From NCBI GenBank assembly GCA_035511075.1, contig DATKFW010000131.1, forward strand, positions 124,001-188,000: 64,000 nt of DNA. The letters run 5' to 3'. Below, piece after piece: positions 34,019 through 42,328 of the stretch. The stretch comes from DATAUD01 sp035511075. GTDB taxonomy: Bacteria; Verrucomicrobiota; Verrucomicrobiia; Limisphaerales; Palsa-1400. The notes beneath the pieces were generated by a model. That model was given only the letters and a program-made list of their open reading frames with translations, did no database searches and was not told where the DNA came from. Numbering within the stretch: the stretch's first letter is position 1; every line of letters begins with the position of its first letter. Position numbers and translations under genes: made by a program.

Positions 34019-34234
34019 CTAGAGCCTGGTTTTGATCCCGCAGGCACGGACGATGCACCAACCGCGCAAGGCCTCAATTAACGTGAAAACCGCCCAGGCA
34101 CCGAGCACGACGCCAAGCAATGACGAGACGCCAAAGGCGAACCACGCGCCGATGAACAGGCCCACGGCAATCACTCCACGGACAACGCGGCCTTTGCGAT
34201 CGATGTTGGGAGAGAAGAATCGTTTCATACTCAT
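34019..34234 (-). CDS. DUF2892-type small membrane protein
   Basis: A 71-residue protein with two close helices (VVRGVIAVGLFIGAWFAFG and LLGVVLGAWAVFTLIEALRG) and a Cys-containing end (CIVRACGI), matching the YgaP-like DUF2892 inner-membrane domain. The start at 34234 (MSMKRFFSPNIDRKGR) is chosen because this is the family N-terminus; ATG 34228 is equally possible, and the longer reading to 34300 is not favoured. It diverges from the metallopeptidase gene. Function unknown. Confidence 0.75.
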   Translation of the reverse strand: MSMKRFFSPNIDRKGRVVRGVIAVGLFIGAWFAFGVSSLLGVVLGAWAVFTLIEALRGWCIVRACGIKTRL

Positions 34235-34265
34235 TGGGCGCTGACTGTGGTATAACGGGGCCGCC

Positions 34266-34307
34266 ATGAAAAATAAAGAGGGAAAAAGTGCGAAGAACAT
34301 TGATTAA
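34266..34307 (+). other. Possible 13-codon leader reading frame overlapping the metallopeptidase start
   Basis: An ATG at 34266 opens MKNKEGKSAKNID and stops at 34307, overlapping the GTG start at 34288 in another frame. It lies 10 bases after a TATAAC hexamer (34251). The string GGTATAAC-N-GCCGCCATGA also occurs in front of the gene at 36409, where that ATG is the gene start, which is why this ATG deserves notice. Evidence is weak. Confidence 0.2.
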
Positions 34308-36366
34308 GAATTGCGCGGCCGCGGGCAAGGACCGCCAGGAATTGCGCGAATGCGGTCAGGTGCCGTTGCCGATCACTCCGGCGCCCTGGACGCGTTTGGC
34401 CCTGATCCCCATCCTGGCCGCCGTGCTAGTCTTGACAGGCGGGGCCTCGGCGGCTCCCGGCACTGAACAATCTTCTCCCGACAAGGTCCGGAGCACGCGG
34501 GATTTCGGAGACATCCGGAGGGAAGTGGAAACACTTCGCGGGAAAAGATTTTTGCATGACGTACCGGTTTATGAAGTTTCGGAAAAGGAGCTTCGAGCCA
34601 TCTCCGACCGTGAATTGGACAAGGAACTGCCGGGCAGGAAGCTTCACGGTTATGAAGAACTCCTCGCCTGGCTTGACATGGTCCCGCCCCACACCGACCT
34701 CAAGGCCGCTTACGCCGACTATTCCGCCGGCGAGGTCGCCGGCCTTTATGACGGCGATACCAAGGAAATGTGCATCCCGTTTTCCGCGAGCAGGGCCGCA
34801 AACCCCGGAAAAAAGGAGGCTCAAATAAAGCTGGAGAAGCTCGACCGCCGGATTGGCGACATCGTGCTGGCCCACGAATTCACCCACGCGCTGGAGGACC
34901 AGTACTGGCCGATCGATGACCCCAAGGACGACGATCCCAAGGCGTCAACGGACCGGGGCACAGCCCATTCCTTCGTGCTTGAGGGTTCCGCGACCCGTGA
35001 AATGATCGAGGCGGTCCCCGCCCAATGGAGCGGGTCGCCCGGCGGTTACTTTCTTTTGTGGGACTTGATCCATTCGCGCGTCGGAGAGTTTGGTGTCAAC
35101 TATGCGGTCAGCGACGCCTGGAAGGGTTCGGATGCCCTGGTCGAAGGCGTGCCGGAGACGCTGGCGCGAACGGAGGCCATGCCTTACCCGTTTGGTTACT
35201 CCTTCTGCGCGGGGGTGATGCGCCAATGGGGCCTGGACGGCTTGGATTACATTTACAACCACCCGGCGGTGAGCAGCGCGCAAGTGATGCACCCGAAAAA
35301 ATCCTGGCAATGGCGCGAGTTCCCGGTGCGAATCGATCTTTCCGAAACGTTGCCTGGAAAGTGGAAACAAATCAGCGAGGACAGCGAGGGCGAAGCCGGC
35401 GTGGCTGTCCTGTTCGGATGCCAGTTTAAGAACTTGTCCCGCGGCCTGGAGATTGGACGCGGTTGGGACGGCGACCACGTTGCGTTGTTTGCGGATTCCG
35501 GCGGGCGCCGGCTTCTGCTCTGGGCGTCCTCCTGGGAGTCCAGCTACGCCGCCGCGCTTTTCGCCGGCGCTTGTGTCAAGGAACGCGAGATGGCCCACCA
35601 AGCCGCAATCACGGCCAATTCTGCCAATCGCACCGAATGGGAGAGCGCCGATGGCCGTGCCGGATTCATCCAACGCGACGGCAAGCGGGTCATTCTGCTC
35701 GAAACCGGGGACCGCGAAACGCTACAGAACGTCAAGACTCTTGCCGGCACCGTGACTTTTACAGAACCGCCCGAGGTCGCCATCCGCGCCGCCGCCAACA
35801 GCGCTTTTCGCCGCTTCAATCCGCTCTTGTCATGGCAAAAGGACGGAGACTACGCCGTCACTCGTTCGTTCGGCGGACTCTTCTCCCGTCATGATCGGAA
35901 CAGCGTAGGCGCGGCGGACAGTTTTCTTCTCGGAATGCTCGCCGAGTCGCGCCGCACCCGGTCCTTTAACAAATGGGAAGTGGGAGGCGACATGGTTGCG
36001 TGGCACGAATCCGAAGCCCGCCGCGGCATCACGCGGACAACCTTGCTGCCCTGGGGTGTGCTGGCCAGCCATAGTTCGGCGCGGCTGCCCCAAGAACCTG
36101 GCAAATTCATCTCACGCACGACAGTTCTTTGGGGCTTGGGAGGCCTTGTGACGACAGATCGAGCCGCCCGCCACTCCATCCACCTCCTCCCCTTCGGCCT
36201 GCTGCTCCGACGGACAAGGGCTCCCGGGGAGACTTCGACACATATTTTCGGAACGGGCGTTTTTCGGAAAGAAGCGACAAACAACTCCAGTTCGATTGCG
36301 CGGTTCCGCGTCCTGGGAGTTCCGGTCTGGACCACCCACGCGTCTCAACCGAAGAGGCGATCTTGA
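34288..36366 (+). CDS. Secreted HExxH metallopeptidase-like protein
   Basis: A 692-residue exported protein. After a basic N-terminus, a signal helix LALIPILAAVLVLTGGASAA (about 36-56) directs export. The zinc motif HEFTHALEDQ begins at H196 (HEFTH 196-200), and a likely third ligand is E232 in LEGSATREM, the gluzincin layout HExxH...EGxA. The remaining 450 residues have no clear family; they include a middle region (FADSGGRRLLLWASSWES) and a Ser/Arg-rich C-terminal third. It starts with GTG behind a GAGGG site. The substrate is unknown. A degenerate or structural C-terminal module is possible. Confidence 0.8.
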   Translation: MRRTLIKNCAAAGKDRQELRECGQVPLPITPAPWTRLALIPILAAVLVLTGGASAAPGTEQSSPDKVRSTRDFGDIRREVETLRGKRFLHDVPVYEVSEKELRAISDRELDKELPGRKLHGYEELLAWLDMVPPHTDLKAAYADYSAGEVAGLYDGDTKEMCIPFSASRAANPGKKEAQIKLEKLDRRIGDIVLAHEFTHALEDQYWPIDDPKDDDPKASTDRGTAHSFVLEGSATREMIEAVPAQWSGSPGGYFLLWDLIHSRVGEFGVNYAVSDAWKGSDALVEGVPETLARTEAMPYPFGYSFCAGVMRQWGLDGLDYIYNHPAVSSAQVMHPKKSWQWREFPVRIDLSETLPGKWKQISEDSEGEAGVAVLFGCQFKNLSRGLEIGRGWDGDHVALFADSGGRRLLLWASSWESSYAAALFAGACVKEREMAHQAAITANSANRTEWESADGRAGFIQRDGKRVILLETGDRETLQNVKTLAGTVTFTEPPEVAIRAAANSAFRRFNPLLSWQKDGDYAVTRSFGGLFSRHDRNSVGAADSFLLGMLAESRRTRSFNKWEVGGDMVAWHESEARRGITRTTLLPWGVLASHSSARLPQEPGKFISRTTVLWGLGGLVTTDRAARHSIHLLPFGLLLRRTRAPGETSTHIFGTGVFRKEATNNSSSIARFRVLGVPVWTTHASQPKRRS

Positions 36367-36408
36367 AAATTTGCCCGCGCCGCGAGTCGCGGGTATAACA
36401 ATGCCGCC

Positions 36409-37944
36409 ATGACAACGGAAGAGAGAGAGCGCGCCAAGAATCTTTATAAACACCTGCGCGGCTTGGCGTGGCACGCGTTGTGGAGCGGGGAAGTGGCGCG
36501 GTTCAACGCGGGCACTCGAGAGGAACGCACGAAAGGGGTGGCGGTTATTCGCGCGGTGGGAGTTGTTTTCGCCGAGTCCGGGCCGGCGGAACAGAGGGCC
36601 CAAGTGCAGGAATGGCTCCTTGACTTATTGCAGGATCCCTCCGAGAAGGTTCGACGCTACGCAATGGCTGCCATGCCCAAAATCGGCGCGGGAGCCAAGG
36701 AGGAGAAGAATCTGCTTTCCGCATTGCGAACGACAACTGAGGAACGCGAGAAAAAATTCCTGGTCCGGACCCTGGGAAGGATTGGCGGACCCGCCGCGCT
36801 GGAACAGGGTCTTCCCGTGGATGCCGAGCAGAAAGTCAAAGCCAGTCTCGCCCGAGAGGAACATCCCAGCGCGGTGCGAATCCATGTTGTTTTAGCCGAT
36901 TTCCAGGAGTTGCGGATCCATTTGCGAGGGCGGGCGGGGTTGGAGCGAATCGTCAGCGACGAGGTGGAGCAAAGGAATCCTGGAAAATTTCGCGTCACAG
37001 AGGTCCGTAGCGGCAGGGTGACGATTGTCCCAGTGGCGCCGTTTACGCTTGCTGAGATTTATGCGATGAGATGTTTTGGCACGGCCGGCTTCGTTTTGGG
37101 CCATGCTGAAGGCGCCAACGAGACCGAGTCCATTGAGGCTTTGGCAACGGTGATGACCTCGCCGCTATCGCGGCGTCTCTTGCAGACATTCACGGAAGGA
37201 TCGATTCGCTACCGTCTGAATTTGGTCTCCAAGGGCCACCAAAGAGCCGTGGTTTCGCGTCTGGCCAGCCGAGTTTACGCGCGATGTCCGGAAATTCTTA
37301 ATGACGCCCGGAAGGTGACGTGGACCATCGATATTTACCCGGATGGCCGCGGCCACCTGGTGGAATTGCGTCCCAACATGACGCCGGATCCGCGTTTTTC
37401 TTATCGGCAGAAGGATGTCCCTGCGGCGTCGCATCCGCCGTTGGCCGCGTGCCTGGCCCGGCTGGCTGGAAGGACCGGGAACGAAGTCATTTGGGACCCG
37501 TTTTGCGGTTCAGGTTTGGAGTTGATTGAAAGCGCAATGCTGGGCGGCGTGCGAAGCGTGTATGGGACAGATCGCAGCGCGGAGGCCGTCGGCATCGCGC
37601 AAATCAATTTTGCGGCGGCGAAGGTAGAGTCCGTTCCGGCGAAGTTTATTTGCGGCGATTTTCGGGACATCTCCCGGGGCCGCGACCCGGCGGCGGGAAC
37701 GGTCACCCTGATCATTACCAATCCTCCGATGGGCATGCGCGTGCCGGTGGCAAATTTGCGGCAGTTGATCGAGGACCTTTTTGGCGTCGCCGTGACCATG
37801 CTTAGACCCGGCGGGAGGCTGGTGTTTGTCAATCCGTTGTCGATGGAAACGCCGCATGCGTCGCTGAAGTTGCAATTTCGGCAAAAAGTTGATCTGGGAG
37901 GCTTCGAGGCTCGCTTGGAAAAATATCTGAAGATTGTCAAATAA
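36409..37944 (+). CDS. HEAT-repeat / THUMP-like methyltransferase fusion
   Basis: A 511-residue cytoplasmic protein. Residues about 40-150 form alpha-helical HEAT-like repeats (LLDLLQDPSEKVRRYAMAAMPKIG, LVRTLGRIGGPAALEQ). Residues about 160-330 have mixed strands reminiscent of a THUMP/ferredoxin-like RNA-binding region. The C-terminal part is a Rossmann methyltransferase: motif I at D363 (WDPFCGSGLELIES) and catalytic NPPMG at 438-442, the NPPxG form of the Trm14/RlmL-type N2-guanine methyltransferases. The best guess is tRNA or rRNA guanine methylation with a HEAT scaffold for a partner. The HEAT fusion is unusual. It is preceded by TATAAC 13 bases before the ATG. Confidence 0.8.
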   Translation: MTTEERERAKNLYKHLRGLAWHALWSGEVARFNAGTREERTKGVAVIRAVGVVFAESGPAEQRAQVQEWLLDLLQDPSEKVRRYAMAAMPKIGAGAKEEKNLLSALRTTTEEREKKFLVRTLGRIGGPAALEQGLPVDAEQKVKASLAREEHPSAVRIHVVLADFQELRIHLRGRAGLERIVSDEVEQRNPGKFRVTEVRSGRVTIVPVAPFTLAEIYAMRCFGTAGFVLGHAEGANETESIEALATVMTSPLSRRLLQTFTEGSIRYRLNLVSKGHQRAVVSRLASRVYARCPEILNDARKVTWTIDIYPDGRGHLVELRPNMTPDPRFSYRQKDVPAASHPPLAACLARLAGRTGNEVIWDPFCGSGLELIESAMLGGVRSVYGTDRSAEAVGIAQINFAAAKVESVPAKFICGDFRDISRGRDPAAGTVTLIITNPPMGMRVPVANLRQLIEDLFGVAVTMLRPGGRLVFVNPLSMETPHASLKLQFRQKVDLGGFEARLEKYLKIVK

Positions 37945-38000
37945 AAAACCTCGATCGCCGAATCCGTCCCGCGCTTGCGGCGTCTCGGAATCGCAGGCGA

Positions 38001-39917
38001 TTAGAAACCGGAAACCTGCGCCTTGCGAAAATCATCAAGGGAAAGGGGCGCGATGTAGGGACGGAGAAACGTCCGCCGCCACCAATCCCCCGTGGCGCGG
38101 CGTTCCGCGCGGTTGGTGAAACGATACTCGTAAAGCATCGCGCGAACGTACTTGGGCGGCGCATTGGGAAACGGATTGTGTTGGAGTAACGCCAGCACCG
38201 GGGGCGAATTTTGCAGCAGGCGCAGTTCGAACCTCACAAACCACGGGTTGTAGCGCGGGCTGCCCAGGGCGGCGAACCACATCTGCCAATCCAATCGCGG
38301 CTGGTACGGCGCGACAAATGCCGGCCTGCGTTTCAAGTCGCCCGGTTTGTATTTGAAGTCGTAGGGGAGCCAGGTCCGGCTGTCGTCGCTGCCCTCGACG
38401 ATGATTTCCGGGCGCGTCTGGGTCATCACGGCGAAGAGGCCGTAACCGTTAAAACTGCGAAACGGTTCAAGCCACGCATACAAGGCCAGGACCGGGGCGG
38501 GCCATTTCTGATGGTCGCGCATCGCGCCCAAGACCTGGTGCAGCGTCACCGCCACAATCGCGACCGTCAGGCAAAGGGTGATCGGCCACGGCCAGCGCGG
38601 CGCCCGGGTCTGAATCGCCACCGGCGCCGGCTCGCCGTCCCGCGCGATTGGGCGGCGGAAGAGTTTTACGATTTTGTCATCCAGGAGAGGAACGCAAAGC
38701 AGAAGGGCCAGCCAGTTGAAGAAGGTGTAATTCCCGGTCAATAATATCACGACCTGAAACAGCGCCAGGATGGCGGCCGCGATCAAGCGGAAGCGCCGGC
38801 CGCAAAAAATGAAGACCGGCACAACCAGTTCGACGGCGAACATCAGGAATTGCGAAACGGCCTGGACCCGGTGCGGCAACTGATGCGCATACCAGCCAAT
38901 CCACGTCGGAAGCGGCTGTGTTTCGTAGTGAACCCTCAGGGCGCTGAGGTTCCACCAGGAAAGGTCGCCGCTCAACAATTTGACGCAGCCGGACTCGAAC
39001 ATCATGCGGAACAGCAGCCAGCGCAGCAGCCAGAGCAGCAGGGCCGGCGGAGGCGGCTGGCGGGAGGGGCGCTCGAAGAGTTGGAGGGGGGCGAAAAAAA
39101 TCGCCAGAAAACCGGTTTCCAGCAACAGATTGTCCCATTGAAAATCCAGGAATGGCCCCGTAATCGAGCAGAGCGAGAGATAGAGCGCCCAGAGCAGAAA
39201 TAACAGCGGCGCGGGGGCGATCCCGAAGAGCAGGGCGACGGAGCACGCCACGCCCAGGCCGCATTGCCAGTTGAGGGCGCGGTCGCTGGCGCTCCACCAG
39301 GCAAAGGTCGGCATCAAATGGAATCGCTCCAAACCGAGGTGCTGTTGGGCGACGGCGGCCTTGACTTCGTTCATCAGGACCTGCGCCGGAACGATGCCGC
39401 GGCTGCCGGCCAGTCCCTGGATCTGCACGGCGAGGGAAACGAACGCAATCAAGTAAATCAACGCCAGCCCGCGCAAAAAGAGGAACCGGACCCCGATGTA
39501 AGCAGGGGGCGCCGTTCCGACGCCGGAATAAATGCTGTCCAGGTGCGACAGAAAAGTCCGGTGCAGGGCGACTTCCTCATAAAGCATTTCCGTGGCGTCG
39601 GCAAAGGCGGGGAATTTTTGGTAAAGGGGCGGCAGCCAGCGATGCCTTCCCCCTTCGGCCAGGGAGCGAAAGACCGCGTCGGCGCCGCGAAAGACGGAGC
39701 CATCGGGCAAAATCAAATGCACGGCCTCCTCCAGTTCAGCGCGTGGAATTTCGGGAAAACGCCGGGCGATTTCCTCGTCCTGGAGCGGAAGATAATCGAC
39801 GGCGTCGCCCGTGGCGTCCTTCCAACGGGCGATCCATCGGCGGCAGAACTGGCAATAGCCGTCAAAAACCATCAGTGGTTTTGAAGGCGGCGCCTGGACT
39901 CGGATCTCCTGCGACAC
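38001..39917 (-). CDS. DCC thioredoxin-like / lipase maturation factor fusion
   Basis: A 638-residue membrane protein joining two modules. Residues 1-120 are a DCC1-like (DUF393) thiol-disulfide oxidoreductase domain with C22-x2-C25 in FDGYCQFC. The remainder resembles lipase maturation factor (LMF1) proteins: many helices with GSRGIVPAQVL, FQWDNLLLETGFL, and MFESGCVKLLSGDLSWWNL followed by VHYETQPLPTW. LMF1 assists folding of secreted lipases in eukaryotes; bacterial versions are poorly studied. The fusion suggests a membrane device coupling disulfide chemistry to export or lipid handling. No lipase gene is adjacent. It faces away from the dihydropyrimidinase. Confidence 0.88.
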   Translation of the reverse strand: MSQEIRVQAPPSKPLMVFDGYCQFCRRWIARWKDATGDAVDYLPLQDEEIARRFPEIPRAELEEAVHLILPDGSVFRGADAVFRSLAEGGRHRWLPPLYQKFPAFADATEMLYEEVALHRTFLSHLDSIYSGVGTAPPAYIGVRFLFLRGLALIYLIAFVSLAVQIQGLAGSRGIVPAQVLMNEVKAAVAQQHLGLERFHLMPTFAWWSASDRALNWQCGLGVACSVALLFGIAPAPLLFLLWALYLSLCSITGPFLDFQWDNLLLETGFLAIFFAPLQLFERPSRQPPPPALLLWLLRWLLFRMMFESGCVKLLSGDLSWWNLSALRVHYETQPLPTWIGWYAHQLPHRVQAVSQFLMFAVELVVPVFIFCGRRFRLIAAAILALFQVVILLTGNYTFFNWLALLLCVPLLDDKIVKLFRRPIARDGEPAPVAIQTRAPRWPWPITLCLTVAIVAVTLHQVLGAMRDHQKWPAPVLALYAWLEPFRSFNGYGLFAVMTQTRPEIIVEGSDDSRTWLPYDFKYKPGDLKRRPAFVAPYQPRLDWQMWFAALGSPRYNPWFVRFELRLLQNSPPVLALLQHNPFPNAPPKYVRAMLYEYRFTNRAERRATGDWWRRTFLRPYIAPLSLDDFRKAQVSGF

Positions 39918-39997
39918 GTGGTAATTTGGCTGGCACGGATAGAAAGTCCAGAACGCAAAGCTTTCAATGTGAATGGATCGGTGGTAGGCGTTTTGCC

Positions 39998-41380
39998 ATG
40001 TCGCTCCTGATAAGAAACGGGGAAATCATCACTGAAAGCCAGCGCTACGTCGCCGACATCTATTGCGAGAACGAAACCATCACGCGCATCGACGGCGGTA
40101 TCGCGCCGCCGCCCGGGGCGGAAGTCATCGAGGCCGCCGGCAAATATGTTTTCCCAGGATTCATCGATCCGCACGTTCACATTTATCTGCCGTTCATGGG
40201 GACGTTCGCCAGGGACACGCACGAGACGGCGAGCCGGGCGGCGTTGATCGGCGGGACGACGACTTTTATCGAAATGATCTGCCCTGGCAAGACGGACAGG
40301 CCGCTGGAGGCGTTCGATCTTTGGCTTGACAAGGCGCGCGGCAAGAGCGCGTGCGATTTCAGCTTTCACATGGGAGTGACGCGGTGCGATGCGGCGGCGA
40401 TGCGCGATTTCAAGGAAATAGTCAAACGAGGCGTGAGCAGTTTCAAAGTTTTTCTGGCCTACAAAGACGCCCTGGGCGTGACCGACGAGGAGCTTTTCCA
40501 GGCGTTGCGCCTGGCCAAGGAACTGGGCGTCATCACCACGGCTCATTGCGAGAACGCCGACTTGATCGCGCAACTGCAGGCCCTCCTGCTGGCCGGCGGG
40601 AAAACGGGGCCCGAATATCATTACTGGAGCCGTCCGCCGGGCGTTGAAGCCGAGGGCGTGCATCACCTAATGACGTTTGCCAAGATGTCGGGCGCCCATG
40701 TGTACATAGTGCATCTGAGTTGCGGGGAGGCGCTCCGCGAGGCGGTGCGCGGGGCGGCCCGCGGCGTCAACGTCCGGGTTGAAACCCTCATTCAATATCT
40801 TTTGTGCGACAAGACCGACGCCGAGCGGCCGGAATTCCAGGGCGCCAAATATGTCATGTCCCCGCCGTTGCGGGAGAAACGTAATCAGGACCTCTTGTGG
40901 AACGGCTTGCAAAAGGGGTTCATTTCCACATTGGCGACTGACCACGCGCCGTTTGATTTCGCGACGCAAAAGCAAATGGGCCGGGGCGATTTCACCAAAA
41001 TCCCGAACGGGATTCCGTCGCTGGAAGACCGGATAAACTTATACTTTACTCATGGGGTCGGGCGCGGGCGCATTGACCTGCATCAATTTGTCAGCACCGC
41101 CAGCACGCAGGCGGCCAGGATTTTTGGTTTGTTCCCGCGCAAAGGCACGATTCAGCCGGGCGCCGATGCCGACCTGGTTGTGTATGATCCGGCCTATCGA
41201 GGGAAAATATCGGCCGCGACCCACCACATGAATCTCGATTATAACGCCTTTGAAGGGTTCGAGATCGAAGGGCGCCCGCACGTTGTGACCGTTCGTGGGA
41301 AAGTGGCGGCGCGCGACGGTCAATTTGTTGGCGAGGCGGGCCGGGGGAAATTTCTCGCCCGCGAACCGAACCATTTTTGA
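39998..41380 (+). CDS. Dihydropyrimidinase / D-hydantoinase
   Basis: Zinc amidohydrolase that opens dihydropyrimidine or hydantoin rings (reductive pyrimidine catabolism), 460 residues, cytoplasmic tetramer. All metal-site residues sit at the positions known from bacterial hydantoinases: H59 and H61 (HVHI), carbamylated K150 (SSFKVFLAY), H183 (TAHCENA), H239 (YIVHLSC) and D315 (TDHAPF). ATG 39998 gives the standard MSLLIRNGEI start; longer upstream readings are antisense to the DCC-LMF gene. No dihydropyrimidine dehydrogenase or ureidopropionase is adjacent, so the physiological substrate is open. Confidence 0.96.
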   Translation: MSLLIRNGEIITESQRYVADIYCENETITRIDGGIAPPPGAEVIEAAGKYVFPGFIDPHVHIYLPFMGTFARDTHETASRAALIGGTTTFIEMICPGKTDRPLEAFDLWLDKARGKSACDFSFHMGVTRCDAAAMRDFKEIVKRGVSSFKVFLAYKDALGVTDEELFQALRLAKELGVITTAHCENADLIAQLQALLLAGGKTGPEYHYWSRPPGVEAEGVHHLMTFAKMSGAHVYIVHLSCGEALREAVRGAARGVNVRVETLIQYLLCDKTDAERPEFQGAKYVMSPPLREKRNQDLLWNGLQKGFISTLATDHAPFDFATQKQMGRGDFTKIPNGIPSLEDRINLYFTHGVGRGRIDLHQFVSTASTQAARIFGLFPRKGTIQPGADADLVVYDPAYRGKISAATHHMNLDYNAFEGFEIEGRPHVVTVRGKVAARDGQFVGEAGRGKFLAREPNHF

Positions 41381-41444
41381 GGTCCTCCAGGCGGGCGGGC
41401 GCTTCCAACTCCCGTTCTTGAAGGAGCGCGCTGTCAATGCCCCC

Positions 41445-42101
41445 TTACTGGGGATTGTTTTGGAGCCAGGTGTCGATTGAGCTGGACCACTGGTCCCAAT
41501 TGGTGCCGTCGTCCTGCTGAAGGAGCAGTTCGAGCATCTCGCGCGCCTGGTCTTTGAGCGGATGGTCGTTGTTCTGCGCCACCGCCAGGAGCATCGGCAG
41601 TTTCAGAGTGTTGGCGCGGTTGAGCAGATCATTCATCAGCACGGTTGAAACAGCGCTGGGAGTAACGGCGTTGGTCAATAATTGCGCCGCGCCGCTGTAA
41701 TGATCGTCCTGCACCATGTTGACCAGATGCTGCGAAAGCTCAACCTGCGCGTCCGGCGGCGCCGTGGGAATCAAAGCCAGTATCTGGTCGGCCTTGGTGT
41801 TGGGGTCCTCCTCGGCAAGAAGGATGTCGTCCAGTTTTTGCTCCCAATCGGTCGAATATTGCGGCGTCGGCGCGGGATCGACCGGCCGTTTCGGCGGCGG
41901 CGCGGCCAAAGCCATATTGGAGTCAGGGTCCGTTGTCAGGGGCGCGGGTGGAATGACAACCAGCGGAGGATTGGTGTTCGGAGGAACGACGATGGGCGCG
42001 ACGTCACCCTGACGACTGGCCATCCAGCCGATCAACAGGCCGACGGCCCCGGCCATCACCAGCACGCCGGCCACACGTCCAACCTTTCCAACAACGTTCA
42101 T
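41445..42101 (-). CDS. Membrane-anchored protein of unknown function
   Basis: A 218-residue protein with one N-terminal helix (VAGVLVMAGAVGLLIGWMAS, about 10-30), then a Pro-rich linker (IVVPPNTNPPLVVIPPAP), then a helical C-terminal half (EQKLDDILLAEEDPNTKADQ to the end) that may form armadillo/TPR-like helices. Likely a type II membrane protein with a periplasmic helical domain. It lies downstream of the PQQ propeller gene on the same strand with a 227-base gap. ATG 42101 is the start of the hydrophobic anchor; the reading continues open upstream, but that part is compositionally unlike protein. Confidence 0.72.
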   Translation of the reverse strand: MNVVGKVGRVAGVLVMAGAVGLLIGWMASRQGDVAPIVVPPNTNPPLVVIPPAPLTTDPDSNMALAAPPPKRPVDPAPTPQYSTDWEQKLDDILLAEEDPNTKADQILALIPTAPPDAQVELSQHLVNMVQDDHYSGAAQLLTNAVTPSAVSTVLMNDLLNRANTLKLPMLLAVAQNNDHPLKDQAREMLELLLQQDDGTNWDQWSSSIDTWLQNNPQ

Positions 42102-42145
42102 CTCGTTAGTCTGAGGGATTAACCCCGCGAGGTCAAATTTGTTGC

Positions 42146-42291
42146 TTATCCTTTCAGGCCGTCGCGCAGCACGTTCAACACGGTCTTTTCGCCTCTGCGT
42201 CAATGGAGGCGTCCTTGCCTTTGGCATTGAGAACGTTGACAATGGCCATAAGGAGCTTGGCGGTAAGAAAATTAGCACCGCGTGGAGCCAT
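42146..42291 (-). pseudogene. Possible frameshifted small-protein remnant
   Basis: Between the PQQ gene and the membrane-anchored gene, the minus strand reads MAPRGANFLTAKLLMAIV then NVLNAKGKDASIDAEA before a stop. Shifting one base back near 42190 continues as GEKTVLNVLRDGLKG and stops at 42146. The two pieces join into a plausible 48-residue helical peptide, so this may be a decayed small gene or C-terminal fragment. Chance cannot be excluded. Confidence 0.2.
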
Positions 42292-42328
42292 TGACCAGTC
42301 CGACTTTCCTGATGACTATTGGATTGCC

